A stretch of DNA of 64,000 nucleotides from BP-464 sp963825415. Lineage in GTDB: Bacteria > Actinomycetota > Thermoleophilia > Solirubrobacterales > Solirubrobacteraceae. The DNA lies in assembly GCA_963825415.1 (NCBI GenBank), contig CAWGTD010000001.1, positions 4,520 to 68,519 of the forward strand, given 5' to 3'. Below, one piece after another: positions 1 to 8,061 of this stretch (position 1 is the stretch's first letter; each line of letters begins with the position of its first letter). Under the pieces are notes generated by a model. That model was given only the letters and a program-made list of their open reading frames with translations, had not been told where the DNA came from and did no database searches. The translations under genes and the position numbers were made by a program.

Positions 1-719
1 TCGACGAGGTCGCCCTCCAGCGCCCGGAGGTAGTTGCTCATCGCCGGGCCGATGAGCGAGTTGACGACCGTGGCGACGGTCCGCTCGTACTCGCCGGTAC
101 GGGGGATGACCTCCGAGGAGACCGAGACGAACGCGGCGGGCGCCTGCTCGAGGATGAGCTCGCGGACGCGGAGCTCGTGGGCGGGATTGCTGACCGACCA
201 GAGCAGCGAGATCGCGTACGCCTCGACGCCCGCGGCAACCAGCCGGGCGATCGCCTCGCGGCAGCTGTCCTCGTTGAGCTCCACCACGGCGTTGCCGTCG
301 AACGCAACCCGCTCGTCGACCTCCTCGACGAGCCCCTTGGGGACGAGCGGCTCGGGCTTGGTCTGCGCGGCCACGTGCGCCATGTACTGCGGAGGCATGC
401 CGGTGAGCCGGCCCCCGGCGTCCATCGCGAACATGACGTCGCCGTGCCCGCGCGTGGTGAGCAGCCCGACCTTCGCCGTGCGCCTCTCGACCAGGGCGTT
501 CGTGCCGACGGTGCACCCGTGGTAGATCCGCGAGTCCCGGACGAGGTCTTCGAGCGACGAGTCGAGGCGGCGCGCCACGTCGCGCATCGAGTCCACGAAC
601 CCGGTCTGGAAGTCGGGAGGCGTGGACGGCGCCTTGCCGAGCGTGACGGTGCCGGCGTCGTCGATGACGATGCAGTCGGTGAACGTGCCACCGATATCGA
701 TGCCGATCAGGTAACCCAT
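1..719 (-). CDS. HyuA/AcxA-type ATP-binding subunit of a hydantoinase/acetone-carboxylase family enzyme (C-terminus beyond window)
   Basis: Reading from 719 leftward gives an open frame of 239 codons that runs off the window edge, so only the N-terminal third is seen. It begins MGYLIGIDIGGTFTD, the actin/HSP70-type phosphate-binding loop of the HyuA (hydantoinase A/oxoprolinase) family, followed by the family segments YHGCTVGTNALVERR and KVGLLTTRGHGDV. These proteins use ATP to activate a small ketone, amide or hydantoin with a HyuB partner. The gene lies 35 bases downstream of a HyuB gene on the same strand. Because that HyuB carries an acetone-carboxylase-gamma-like tail, a ketone carboxylase is more likely than a hydantoinase; this is inference. 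Confidence 0.9.
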   Translation of the reverse strand, partial: MGYLIGIDIGGTFTDCIVIDDAGTVTLGKAPSTPPDFQTGFVDSMRDVARRLDSSLEDLVRDSRIYHGCTVGTNALVERRTAKVGLLTTRGHGDVMFAMDAGGRLTGMPPQYMAHVAAQTKPEPLVPKGLVEEVDERVAFDGNAVVELNEDSCREAIARLVAAGVEAYAISLLWSVSNPAHELRVRELILEQAPAAFVSVSSEVIPRTGEYERTVATVVNSLIGPAMSNYLRALEGDLV

Positions 720-754
720 GGAACCTTGGCTTCTCTCTCTACGGGGGGCGGGAA

Positions 755-3082
755 CTAGGCGAGCGCGAACTCGCTGACGGGCGGCTCGCTGCGGCGAACC
801 ACCTCGACTGACATGAGCGTCTGGCAGCCAGGGCAGCAGTAGCGACGCAGCACCATGTCCTCGTCGAGGAAGTGCTGCGGGTCGATGACGTGCGGCAGCA
901 GCGTGAGCGGCTGGGTGTCCGCCAGCAGGCCTGCCTTGTAGTTGCCGCGGTAGTCGGCAATCGCGTGGTCGCAGCGGTTGCAGGCCAGGATGCGGTGGCC
1001 CTCGTGGTCGCGCACGTTCAGGTACTCGTGGACGGAGAACTCGGGGTCGCCCGTGGCTTCACTCGACAGCTCGACGGGCTCGATGTCGGCGATCTCGCCG
1101 ACCGGCCGCCATTCGGCGCGCGCCGCGCGCTCGGCCGCACGCAGCCGGTCGGTCTCGGTGGCGTCGACCGCGCCGTCCTCTCCCACGGCGACGCCGTAGA
1201 GCGACGCCGCCGCCTCGCGCGAGACATAGCCGTTGGCCACGTCGCGCTCGACGTGCTCCGGCTCGCGCTCGATCGGGTCGCCGTAGCCGCCCCCGCCGGT
1301 GAACGTCGTCTCGAGGACGTCGCCGGTTCCGAGTGGGGTGCCGTTGGACTTGCCGCGCAACAGGACGCGCTCGTCGGACTGGATCGCGTCGATGTGCTCG
1401 GGGACACGCTTCTGGGCGAACGTGTCCTCGATGTCGGTGCCGGTCGCCATCAAATAGCGCGACGAGGGCGAGGGGTAGCCGCCGTAGATGCCGGGGCCGC
1501 CGTGGGTCGACACGCTCTGGCCGCCGGTGTTGGTCACCACCGAGATCGACTGGGCGCGATACGGCGTGACGCCGAACTCCATGCCGGTGCCACCGCGCCA
1601 GGTGCCGGCGCCGGCGCCGTCGATCAACTCGCGGCGGTACAGGTAGAGCACGGGGTACCACTGCTCGCTGCCCTCGACGTTGAGCAGCTTGATGAGCGGG
1701 CTCCAGGCCGGGCCGCTGGTGTCGACGCCGTCCTTGTAGGAGCGCGCGCCGGATCCCATCGCGACCGGGTCCATCAGCGCCTGGCCGAAGTAGTTGCCGC
1801 GGTCGTCGAAGCCCTCGAAGACCAGCAGCGGCCACTCCGGGCCCGCCACGACGACGTCCTGCTTGAACTCGGGCACGGTCGACAGCATGCGGCTGAAGAT
1901 GTTCATCAGCGCGTCCTGGTGGCAGAGGATGTTCATCACGCCGCCGCTGACCGGGGCCGGATAGTCCGCGCAGGTCAGCAGCCCGGGCGTCGGCTCGAAG
2001 TCGATCTGGCGCTCGGCGCCGCCGAGGGCGAACATGTGCTCATACAGCGCCGTGACCGCGACGACACCCATCAGCGAGCCCTTGAAGCCGGTGAACACGA
2101 AGTTGTTGGGCCCGTCGACCTGGGGGTCGGTCCCCTCGTTGGTGACCCGGATGCGATCGCCGCGCTTCTCGACGTTGACCTGCATCCGGTAGGTCGCCCG
2201 GTCACCGGGCAGCTTCTCGTCGAAGTACCGGACCTCCGACCACGTCCCGTCGGGGATGGCGCTCAGCTTGTCGGCGAACGAGCGCTGGGCGTTGTCGAGG
2301 ATCCGGTTCATCGCGGCCTTGACGGTGCCGGCGCCGAACTGCTCGCAGGTCTGCTGCAGCTGTTCGACCGCGAAGCGGCAGCCGGCCATCTGCGCGCGCA
2401 GGTCGAGCGCCAGGAGGTCGGGCACGCGCGACTGCCGCAGGTACATGCGCTCGAGGTCCGTCCGGAGCTTGCCTCGCTCCACGAGCTTGAACGGGCTGAA
2501 GACGATCGGGTCGTGGAAGACGTCGATCGCGTTCTGCGGCCAGCCGCCCGGGACCACGCCGCCGAGGTCGTACTGATGCCCTGCGCTGGAGATCCAACCG
2601 AAGACCTTGCCGTCGACGAAGAGCGGCTGGACGATGTTGACGTCCATCTGGTGGGTGGCGCCAATCCAGGGATCGTTGGAGAGAAAGACATCCCCCTCCT
2701 CGATTCCCGGCTCCTCGCTGAGTCGCTCGAGGATGTAGCGGACGACCATGGGCGAGCCCGACGCGATGAACTGCAGGAACGGCGCGTTCATGGCGATCTC
2801 GCCGGTCTCGGTCATGATGCACATGTTGAAGTCGAGCGACTGGAACACCGGCGAGCCGGAGATCCGCGTCAGCATCTCGCCGTGGGCGATGTTGATCGTC
2901 CACAAGCGATTGCGGATGACCTCGAACGTCACCGGGTCGAGGTCCGCGTCGACCTCGGTGTGAAGCTCGACGCTCGGGGAAATGAGCTCCTCCCAGCCAG
3001 GCGCGGGCCGGTAGCTGTGGAGGTTGCCGTCCCAGTTGACGTCGCTCGGGACGGCGGTTGTCGCTTCCATCACATCAGACAT
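755..3082 (-). CDS. HyuB/AcxB-type catalytic subunit with fused acetone-carboxylase-gamma-like zinc tail
   Basis: 775 residues, starting ATG at 3082. Residues of about 45 to 620 match the HyuB (hydantoinase B/oxoprolinase) family: DPVTFEVIRNRLWTIN near the start, then SNDPWIGATHQMD, and the glycine-rich end GGGGYGDPIEREPEHV. The last 90 or so residues are extra for a plain HyuB and contain two cysteine pairs (ACNRC and CCPGC), resembling the small metal-binding gamma subunit of acetone carboxylase. The protein would pair with the HyuA at 1-719. ATP-dependent carboxylation of a ketone or related carbonyl is the likely reaction class; the substrate is unknown. A palindromic TetR-type site lies 47 bases before the start, so the HyuB-HyuA pair seems to have its own promoter. 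Confidence 0.9.
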   Translation of the reverse strand: MSDVMEATTAVPSDVNWDGNLHSYRPAPGWEELISPSVELHTEVDADLDPVTFEVIRNRLWTINIAHGEMLTRISGSPVFQSLDFNMCIMTETGEIAMNAPFLQFIASGSPMVVRYILERLSEEPGIEEGDVFLSNDPWIGATHQMDVNIVQPLFVDGKVFGWISSAGHQYDLGGVVPGGWPQNAIDVFHDPIVFSPFKLVERGKLRTDLERMYLRQSRVPDLLALDLRAQMAGCRFAVEQLQQTCEQFGAGTVKAAMNRILDNAQRSFADKLSAIPDGTWSEVRYFDEKLPGDRATYRMQVNVEKRGDRIRVTNEGTDPQVDGPNNFVFTGFKGSLMGVVAVTALYEHMFALGGAERQIDFEPTPGLLTCADYPAPVSGGVMNILCHQDALMNIFSRMLSTVPEFKQDVVVAGPEWPLLVFEGFDDRGNYFGQALMDPVAMGSGARSYKDGVDTSGPAWSPLIKLLNVEGSEQWYPVLYLYRRELIDGAGAGTWRGGTGMEFGVTPYRAQSISVVTNTGGQSVSTHGGPGIYGGYPSPSSRYLMATGTDIEDTFAQKRVPEHIDAIQSDERVLLRGKSNGTPLGTGDVLETTFTGGGGYGDPIEREPEHVERDVANGYVSREAAASLYGVAVGEDGAVDATETDRLRAAERAARAEWRPVGEIADIEPVELSSEATGDPEFSVHEYLNVRDHEGHRILACNRCDHAIADYRGNYKAGLLADTQPLTLLPHVIDPQHFLDEDMVLRRYCCPGCQTLMSVEVVRRSEPPVSEFALA

Positions 3083-3128
3083 CGTCTCGACCTCATGCAG
3101 TAGCCGGGGCTGAAGGGACGAATCTATC

Positions 3129-3146
3129 GACCGTCCGGTTGGTAAG
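3129..3146. promoter_or_regulatory. TetR-type operator, copy 1
   Basis: GACCGTCCGGTTGGTAAG lies in the 93-base gap upstream of HyuB (start 3082). The opposite strand reads TTACCAACCGGACGGTC, one of eleven related palindromes in the window built on ACCGACCGGTCGGT. Position and symmetry suggest repressor binding; the binding protein is not known. Confidence 0.6.
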
Positions 3147-3175
3147 CAAGTGAAGTGGGCGCCGCGCCGAGCCGG

Positions 3176-4126
3176 TCACTGCACGCCCAGCTGCTCGTCG
3201 TAATGGGCCTCGATGAGCCGGACGAGCCGGGCCATCGTGTCGTTGAACGGCGTCGGCACTCCCACCTGCCGGCCCTGGCGGCCGATGGCGCCGTTGAGGG
3301 TGTCGATCTCCGTGACCCGACGGGCGAGCACGTCGCCGCCCATCGAGGCGACGTGGTTGCCGACCGCGTTCCACACCTCGAAGGCATGGCGGCGTGAGGC
3401 CTCGGCGTCGAGCGGGATGCCCGAGGCGTTGGCCACCGCGACGACCTCCTCGCAGATGCCCGCGAGCAGCGGCTCCATCTCGGCGAACCCCGAAATGAGC
3501 CCGATCGGTAGCCGCGTGATCGCCACGGCCGGGGCGATCGGGCAGGCCACGGTGAGCTTGCCCCACACGACGGCGTCGACGTCGCGTCGTGCCGTGGTGT
3601 TGATGGTGGCGCCGTTGAGGACCTCCGCGACGAGTTCGGCGTTGCCGAACGAGGCGGGGTCCGACGTGCCGACGTACGTCGCGCCGCCGCCCTCCCACGC
3701 CGTCGGGGTCAGCTCGATGTGGCCGGGCTGCTGGATGGTGGCGCCGATCTCGGTGACGCCGTAGACGATTTTGCCCGGCGGCACCGCACGCGCGATGACC
3801 TCCGGGTTGCCCAGCCCGTTCTGGAGCGAGCACGCCAGCGTGCGCTCACCGATCAGCGGTGCCGCATCGGCCACCGCGGTTGGAGTCGACGGGCCCTTGC
3901 ACCAGAACATCACGAAGTCGGCCTCGCCGACCTCCGCGGGGTCGGTCGTCGCCTGCGGACGGGCGAGGCGTTCACGGCCCTCGCAGGTCATGCGCAGCCC
4001 GTGCTCGCGCACGGTGTCCACATGGTCGCGCCAGACGTCGACAAGCCACACGTCGTGACCGGCCTCGGAGAGCAGCCCCCCGAACAACGAGCCCATCGAA
4101 CCGGCGCCAACGATCCCGACCTTCAT
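3176..4126 (-). CDS. ketopantoate reductase (PanE/ApbA) family 2-oxoacid reductase
   Basis: 316 residues, the usual family length. The N-terminus MKVGIVGAGSMGSLFGG is the NADPH-binding Rossmann loop. The family's catalytic lysine is expected in VWGKLTVACP (about residue 190) and the conserved TEIDTLNGAI segment is present near residue 272. The fold reduces or oxidises a 2-keto/2-hydroxy acid with NADP(H). No pantothenate gene is nearby, and the gene stands between a carboxylase operon and a TetR gene, so a role in the local catabolism is more likely than CoA synthesis. It has its own operator-like site upstream (4152-4165). Many paralogues of PanE in actinobacteria have unknown substrates. 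Confidence 0.85.
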   Translation of the reverse strand: MKVGIVGAGSMGSLFGGLLSEAGHDVWLVDVWRDHVDTVREHGLRMTCEGRERLARPQATTDPAEVGEADFVMFWCKGPSTPTAVADAAPLIGERTLACSLQNGLGNPEVIARAVPPGKIVYGVTEIGATIQQPGHIELTPTAWEGGGATYVGTSDPASFGNAELVAEVLNGATINTTARRDVDAVVWGKLTVACPIAPAVAITRLPIGLISGFAEMEPLLAGICEEVVAVANASGIPLDAEASRRHAFEVWNAVGNHVASMGGDVLARRVTEIDTLNGAIGRQGRQVGVPTPFNDTMARLVRLIEAHYDEQLGVQ

Positions 4127-4151
4127 CCGCCCTCCCGGGTGCTAGTCGTCT

Positions 4152-4165
4152 GACTGGTCGGTAAG
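4152..4165. promoter_or_regulatory. TetR-type operator, copy 2
   Basis: GACTGGTCGGTAAG sits 26 bases upstream of the PanE-family start (4126), between it and the divergent TetR gene at 4238. It matches one half plus the centre of the window-wide ACCGACCGGTCGGT element; the other half is degenerate. Confidence 0.5.
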
Positions 4166-4217
4166 CATACGCGGCCCGGACCCACCCAATCGGGCGGAGT
4201 TCACTCCGCGGGACCGG

Positions 4218-4236
4218 TTACTGTCCGGTCGGTCAC
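4218..4236. promoter_or_regulatory. TetR-type operator, copy 3, abutting a TetR start codon
   Basis: TTACTGTCCGGTCGGTCAC ends one base before the ATG of the TetR gene at 4238. A site this close to the start would block transcription or translation initiation of the regulator itself, so autoregulation is likely. Confidence 0.6.
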
Positions 4237-4237
4237 G

Positions 4238-4834
4238 ATGCCGAAGTCCACGACCACGGCCCCGCCGGACCCGCTGCGCCAGAGGATCCTCCAGACGGCG
4301 ACCGAGCTATTCGGTCAGCAGGGCGTGGACTCGACGAGCATGCGCGAGATCGCCGACGCCCTCGGCATCACCAAGGCGGCGATCTACTACCACTTCGAGA
4401 ACAAGGATCAGCTCCACTACGAGATCCAGCTGAGCCTCATGGCCGGCGTCCTCGATCAGCTGCGCGCCGTCGCGGCGTCCGACCTCGGCGCGGCCGAGAA
4501 GATCGAGCGTGTCGTCGCCGTCAACCTTCAGTCGATCGCCGAGAACCGCGGCGCGTTCACGGTGCTGCTGCGCGAAAGCGGCAACCTCGCTCTCCCCCAT
4601 TGGGCTGCGCTCACGGAGATGCGCGACGAGTATCGGCACCTCGTCGAGGGCGTGATCGAGGAGGGCGTCAAGGCCAAGGCGTTCGCCGTCGACGACGTCG
4701 GCGTCGCCGCGCTGGCCCTGCTCGGGATGTGCAACTGGTCCTACACGTGGATCTCGCCCGGCGGGCGGATGCCCATCGACGCGATCGCGAAGCAGTTCGC
4801 CGGCATCTTCATCGCCGGCGTCCGCGCCGGCTGA
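4238..4834 (+). CDS. TetR-family transcriptional regulator
   Basis: 198 residues. The N-terminal helix-turn-helix is clear: the segment STSMREIADALGITKAAIYY followed by HFENKDQL (about residues 29 to 57) is the standard TetR DNA-binding domain. The C-terminal half ends with CNWSYTW and SPGGRMPIDAIA, a form shared with the TetRs at 53242 and 55594 and common in regulators of acyl-CoA catabolism. The ligand would typically be an acyl-CoA or aromatic CoA, but cannot be read here. It is divergent from the PanE-like gene and is preceded directly by a palindromic site (4218-4236), so self-repression is likely. It ends two bases before the converging SDR gene. Confidence 0.93.
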   Translation: MPKSTTTAPPDPLRQRILQTATELFGQQGVDSTSMREIADALGITKAAIYYHFENKDQLHYEIQLSLMAGVLDQLRAVAASDLGAAEKIERVVAVNLQSIAENRGAFTVLLRESGNLALPHWAALTEMRDEYRHLVEGVIEEGVKAKAFAVDDVGVAALALLGMCNWSYTWISPGGRMPIDAIAKQFAGIFIAGVRAG

Positions 4835-4836
4835 GC

Positions 4837-5595
4837 TCAGCCGCGCCCCACCAGCGGCATCTTCGTCGCCATGACCGTCAGCGACAGCACGTTGGCCTCC
4901 GTCGGGAGGCCCGCCATGTACACGACGGCGGCCGCCACGTCGGAAGCTTGCATCAGCGGCTCGGCGAGCCGCGAGCCGTCCGGCTGGAGCGCACCCTGGG
5001 CGATCGGCTGAGCGAGGTCGGTGCCGGCGTTGCCGATGTCGATTTGGCCGCAGGCGATGTCGAGCCGGCGCCCCTCCAGCGCGAGGCTCTTGGTCAGCCC
5101 GGTCACGGCGTGCTTGGTCGCCGTGTAGGCCGCCGCGTGCGGCCGCGGCACCTGGGCGGAGACCGAGCCGTTGTTGATGATGCGCCCGCCGCGCGGGGTC
5201 TGGCGCCCCATCACCCGGAACGCCGCCTGGGCGCACAGGAAGACGCCGGTCAGGTTCGTGTCGACGACCGCGCGCCAGTCGGCGAGATCGAGATCTTCGA
5301 TCGGGCCGCCCGCGCCGAAGATGCCGGCGTTGTTGAACAGCAGGTCCACGCGGCCGAACCGGTCGACGGCTGCGGTGAAGAGCGCCTCGACCTCTTGGAG
5401 GTCGGTGACGTCGGCCGGCACAACGGCGAGCGCGTCGGTCCCGCCGGCCAGGTTTGCCGTCTCCTCCAGCGCGTCGCGGCGGCGCCCGGCCAGCACGACG
5501 TTCCAGCCGTCGTCCCGCAGCGCGACCGTGACCTCGCGGCCGATGCCGGAGCCGGCGCCCGTGACGATCGCGACGCGGCTCAGTAGATCCCGCAC
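4837..5595 (-). CDS. short-chain dehydrogenase/reductase (SDR)
   Basis: 252 residues from a GTG at 5595. This start was chosen because it gives the normal SDR N-terminus just before AIVTGAGSGIGREV, and it overlaps the end of the dehydratase gene by 16 bases, as expected for translational coupling. The NAD(P) loop TGAGSGIG, the NNAG motif and the active-site YTATK are all present. It is the last gene of the hydratase-dehydratase-SDR operon, where it would oxidise an alcohol or sugar or reduce a keto group. The exact substrate is not readable. It converges on TetR 4238 with a two-base gap, so there is no room for a separate terminator. Confidence 0.9.
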   Translation of the reverse strand: MRDLLSRVAIVTGAGSGIGREVTVALRDDGWNVVLAGRRRDALEETANLAGGTDALAVVPADVTDLQEVEALFTAAVDRFGRVDLLFNNAGIFGAGGPIEDLDLADWRAVVDTNLTGVFLCAQAAFRVMGRQTPRGGRIINNGSVSAQVPRPHAAAYTATKHAVTGLTKSLALEGRRLDIACGQIDIGNAGTDLAQPIAQGALQPDGSRLAEPLMQASDVAAAVVYMAGLPTEANVLSLTVMATKMPLVGRG

Positions 5596-7307
5596 CGTGG
5601 CACCTCCGCCCCGCGGCGACCGACCAGGAAGTCGAAGTCGGCGCCGCGGTCGGCCTGCTGAACGTGACGCACGTAGAGCTCTTCGTAGCCCGAGGCCACG
5701 CTGGTGGGTGGCGACCACGCCTGCTGCCGGGCCGCAAGCTCGGCCGCCGGAAGGTCGAGCGAGAGGATGCCCTCCTCGACGTCGAGCACCACCGGATCGC
5801 CGTCGCGCACCAGCGCGAGCGGGCCGCCGATCGCGGACTCGGGCGCGACGTGGAGCACGATCGTCCCGAACGCCGTCCCACTCATCCGCGCGTCGGAGAT
5901 GCGCACGACATCGTCGATCCCGCGCTCGAGCAGGCGCGCGGGGATCGGCATCTTGGCCACCTCGGGCATGCCGGGGTAGCCGCGCGGCCCGACGTCGCGC
6001 AGGACCATCACCGAGTCCTCGTCGAGCGGCAGGGCCGGGTCCTCGATCCGGCGGCGCAGGTCCTCGGGCCCCGAGAAGACGACGGCGGGCCCGCGGTGGC
6101 GCAGGAGCCGCGGTGAGGCGGCGGCCGCCTTGATGATGGCCCCGTCCGGAGCCAGGTTGCCGCGCAGCACCCGGATCCCGCCCCGTTCCTGGAGGGGCTC
6201 GTCGAGCGTCCTGATGACCTCGCGATTCCAGCAGCCCGCGTCGGCGTTGTTCTCGGTGAGCGTCGCGCCGGTCACGGTGAGAGCCCCGCCGTGCAGCAGC
6301 GGCTCGAGCTCGCGCAGCACGGCCGGCATGCCGCCCGCGTCGTCGAGCTCTTCCATGAGGAATCGCCCGGCCGGCATCAGGTCCACGAGCAGCGGCACCC
6401 GCCGGGCGATGTCGTCGAAGTCCTGCAGGTTCAGTTCGACGCCGATCCGGCCGGCGATGGCCAGGAGGTGGATCACGGCGTTGGTCGAGCCGCCGATGCC
6501 GGCGTTGGCGACGATCGCGTTCTCGAACGCCTCGCGGGTCAGCAGGCGCGACAGGCGCAGGTCCTCGTGGACCAGGTCGACGGCGCGGCGGCCCGCGGCC
6601 TGGGCCAGTGCGCGGCGCCGGGAGTCCACCGCCGGAATCGCGGCGTTGTGCGGGAGCGCGACGCCCAGCGCCTCGACGAGCGCCGCCATGGTCGAGGCGG
6701 TGCCCATCGAGTTGCAGGAGCCGACCGAGCGGCTCAGGCCGGCCTCGAGATCCTCGAGGTCCTCGATGCGGCGCCGGCCGCAGGAGACGTCGTCGACGAG
6801 CCGATAGACGCTCTTGCCCGAGCCCATCACCGCTCCGCGGTAGCGCCCGCCGAGCATCGGCCCGCCCGAGACCACGATCGTCGGCAGGTCGCAGCTCGCG
6901 GCACCCATCAGCAGCGCCGGCGTCGTCTTGTCACACCCGCACATGAGCACGACGCCGTCGATCGGATGGCCGCGGATCGACTCCTCGACCTCCATGCTGA
7001 CCAGGTTGCGGAAGAGCATCGCCGTCGGGCGCAGCAGGCTCTCGCCGAGCGACATCACCGGGAACTCGACCGGGTAGCCGCCCGCTTCCAGCACGCCGCG
7101 CCGCACGCGGTCGGCCAGCTCTCGCAGGTGGACGTTGCACGGCGTCAGCTCCGACCACGTGTTGCAGATCCCGATGACCGGCCGGCCGTCCAGCATGTCG
7201 CCGGGCGCGCCGTCCTTGCGCTGCCACGATCGGTGGATCAGGCGACCGAGGAGGTCGTCGGCGCCGAACCACGCCTGGGACCGCAGCGGCCGGCCGTCCT
7301 TGCTCAC
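5580..7307 (-). CDS. IlvD/Edd-family dehydratase, sugar-acid type
   Basis: 575 residues from a GTG at 7307, whose GTGA overlaps the stop of the preceding gene. The three iron-sulfur cysteine regions of the family are present: CNTWSELTPCN, CGCDKTTPA and SCNSMGTAST. The length and the N-terminal RSQAWFGADDLLGR match the aldonate (arabinonate/xylonate) dehydratase branch better than the slightly longer IlvD and Edd enzymes, so the reaction is probably dehydration of a sugar acid to a 2-keto-3-deoxy acid. The neighbouring FAH-type hydratase and SDR would fit an oxidative pentose or sugar-acid route. A branched-chain amino acid role is less likely, as no other ilv gene is near. Confidence 0.85.
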   Translation of the reverse strand: MSKDGRPLRSQAWFGADDLLGRLIHRSWQRKDGAPGDMLDGRPVIGICNTWSELTPCNVHLRELADRVRRGVLEAGGYPVEFPVMSLGESLLRPTAMLFRNLVSMEVEESIRGHPIDGVVLMCGCDKTTPALLMGAASCDLPTIVVSGGPMLGGRYRGAVMGSGKSVYRLVDDVSCGRRRIEDLEDLEAGLSRSVGSCNSMGTASTMAALVEALGVALPHNAAIPAVDSRRRALAQAAGRRAVDLVHEDLRLSRLLTREAFENAIVANAGIGGSTNAVIHLLAIAGRIGVELNLQDFDDIARRVPLLVDLMPAGRFLMEELDDAGGMPAVLRELEPLLHGGALTVTGATLTENNADAGCWNREVIRTLDEPLQERGGIRVLRGNLAPDGAIIKAAAASPRLLRHRGPAVVFSGPEDLRRRIEDPALPLDEDSVMVLRDVGPRGYPGMPEVAKMPIPARLLERGIDDVVRISDARMSGTAFGTIVLHVAPESAIGGPLALVRDGDPVVLDVEEGILSLDLPAAELAARQQAWSPPTSVASGYEELYVRHVQQADRGADFDFLVGRRGAEVPRCGIY

Positions 7308-8026
7308 GGCGCGACCTCCAGCGAGAGCGACCCCAGGTCGCCGAAGTCGAACGTCCAGCTTCCCGTCGCCAGGGGAACCGGCGGAGTCAGCGACCCGGTC
7401 GCCACGAACGCCGGGCGCCCTTCCGGGACGGCGGCCAGATGTTCCTCGACCAGCCACAGTCGCGCCTCGGCGTCGCCGACGGGCCCCGCCCCGTCCGCGA
7501 CCTGGTCACCGTCGCGACGGACCACCGCATGCACGACGCCGTCGGTCGGGGCGCCGTCGCGCGGCTCGCCGAGGAGCATCCATCCCTGGCAGCCGTAGTC
7601 GGCGTGGGCGTGCGCCAGGGTGATCGCCCACGCGAAGCGGGAGTCGGCGACCTCCACGCAGGCCACGGGACGGGCCTCGCCGGCCTCGACCCACAGCCCG
7701 ATCTCGGCTTCGACCAGCGGGGCCACGAGCTCGCCCAGCGACAGACGCGCGCCGTCGGCGAGCAGGGTGGCCGTCAGCAGCGGCGCCGCGAACGGGTGGT
7801 CGAGGCCGAGCCGGGCCTGGGCGGCTGCGTCCGTGGCGCCGATCTTGGCCCCCGCGGGCGTCGCGCCCGCTGCGAGGAGCTCGTCGTAGAGCCCACGGCC
7901 GACCCGCATGCCGAGCTCGACGGTCAGCCCGGGGAAGCGCTCGGCATCCAGTGCCGTGGCGGTGCGGCGGGCCTCGGCCAGAGCGGCCGCGATCGCTGTC
8001 TCCTCGGAGGAAAGCTGTATGGGCAT
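7304..8026 (-). CDS. 2-keto-4-pentenoate hydratase-like protein (FAH superfamily)
   Basis: 240 residues, ATG start. The segment AGAKIGATDAAAQARLGLDHP followed by PLVEAEIGLWVE is the metal- and substrate-binding core of the MhpD/2-oxopent-4-enoate hydratase group of the fumarylacetoacetase fold; the two glutamates of VEAEIG would bind Mg or Mn. Family members hydrate 2-oxo-4-enoates or cleave or decarboxylate acylpyruvates. It is the first gene of a three-gene operon with a sugar-acid dehydratase, so it may act on the 2-keto-3-deoxy product rather than on an aromatic meta-cleavage product; that is inference. Its upstream region shares operator copy 4 with the divergent SDR at 8062. Confidence 0.82.
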   Translation of the reverse strand: MPIQLSSEETAIAAALAEARRTATALDAERFPGLTVELGMRVGRGLYDELLAAGATPAGAKIGATDAAAQARLGLDHPFAAPLLTATLLADGARLSLGELVAPLVEAEIGLWVEAGEARPVACVEVADSRFAWAITLAHAHADYGCQGWMLLGEPRDGAPTDGVVHAVVRRDGDQVADGAGPVGDAEARLWLVEEHLAAVPEGRPAFVATGSLTPPVPLATGSWTFDFGDLGSLSLEVAP

Positions 8027-8032
8027 CGGCGT

Positions 8033-8050
8033 GACTGACCGTTCGGTAAG
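8033..8050. promoter_or_regulatory. TetR-type operator, copy 4, in a divergent promoter
   Basis: GACTGACCGTTCGGTAAG fills the 35-base gap between the hydratase start (8026, minus) and the SDR start (8062, plus). TAAGAT at 8047-8052 could be the -10 box for the plus-strand gene, placing the RNA start very near its GTG. One repressor could control both directions. Confidence 0.6.
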
Positions 8051-8061
8051 ATGAGCATATC

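Noticed and set aside
719..755. Hydantoinase or 5-oxoprolinase assignment for the HyuAB pairs
   Set aside because: The family covers these, but the fused cysteine-rich tails and the lack of other hydantoin genes favour a carboxylase type. I kept the broad family name.
872..3103. Long plus-strand open frame (743 codons) opposite HyuB
   Set aside because: It is the mirror of a GC-rich coding strand, is rich in Arg, Ala, Asp and Val without motifs, and HyuB on the other strand has clear family similarity. The same applies to 23308-25530, 6291-7598, 8469-11039 and 33020-34846.
4307..5881. 524-codon minus-strand frame spanning the TetR and SDR region
   Set aside because: It is a low-complexity Arg-rich shadow of the dehydratase, SDR and TetR genes in another frame.
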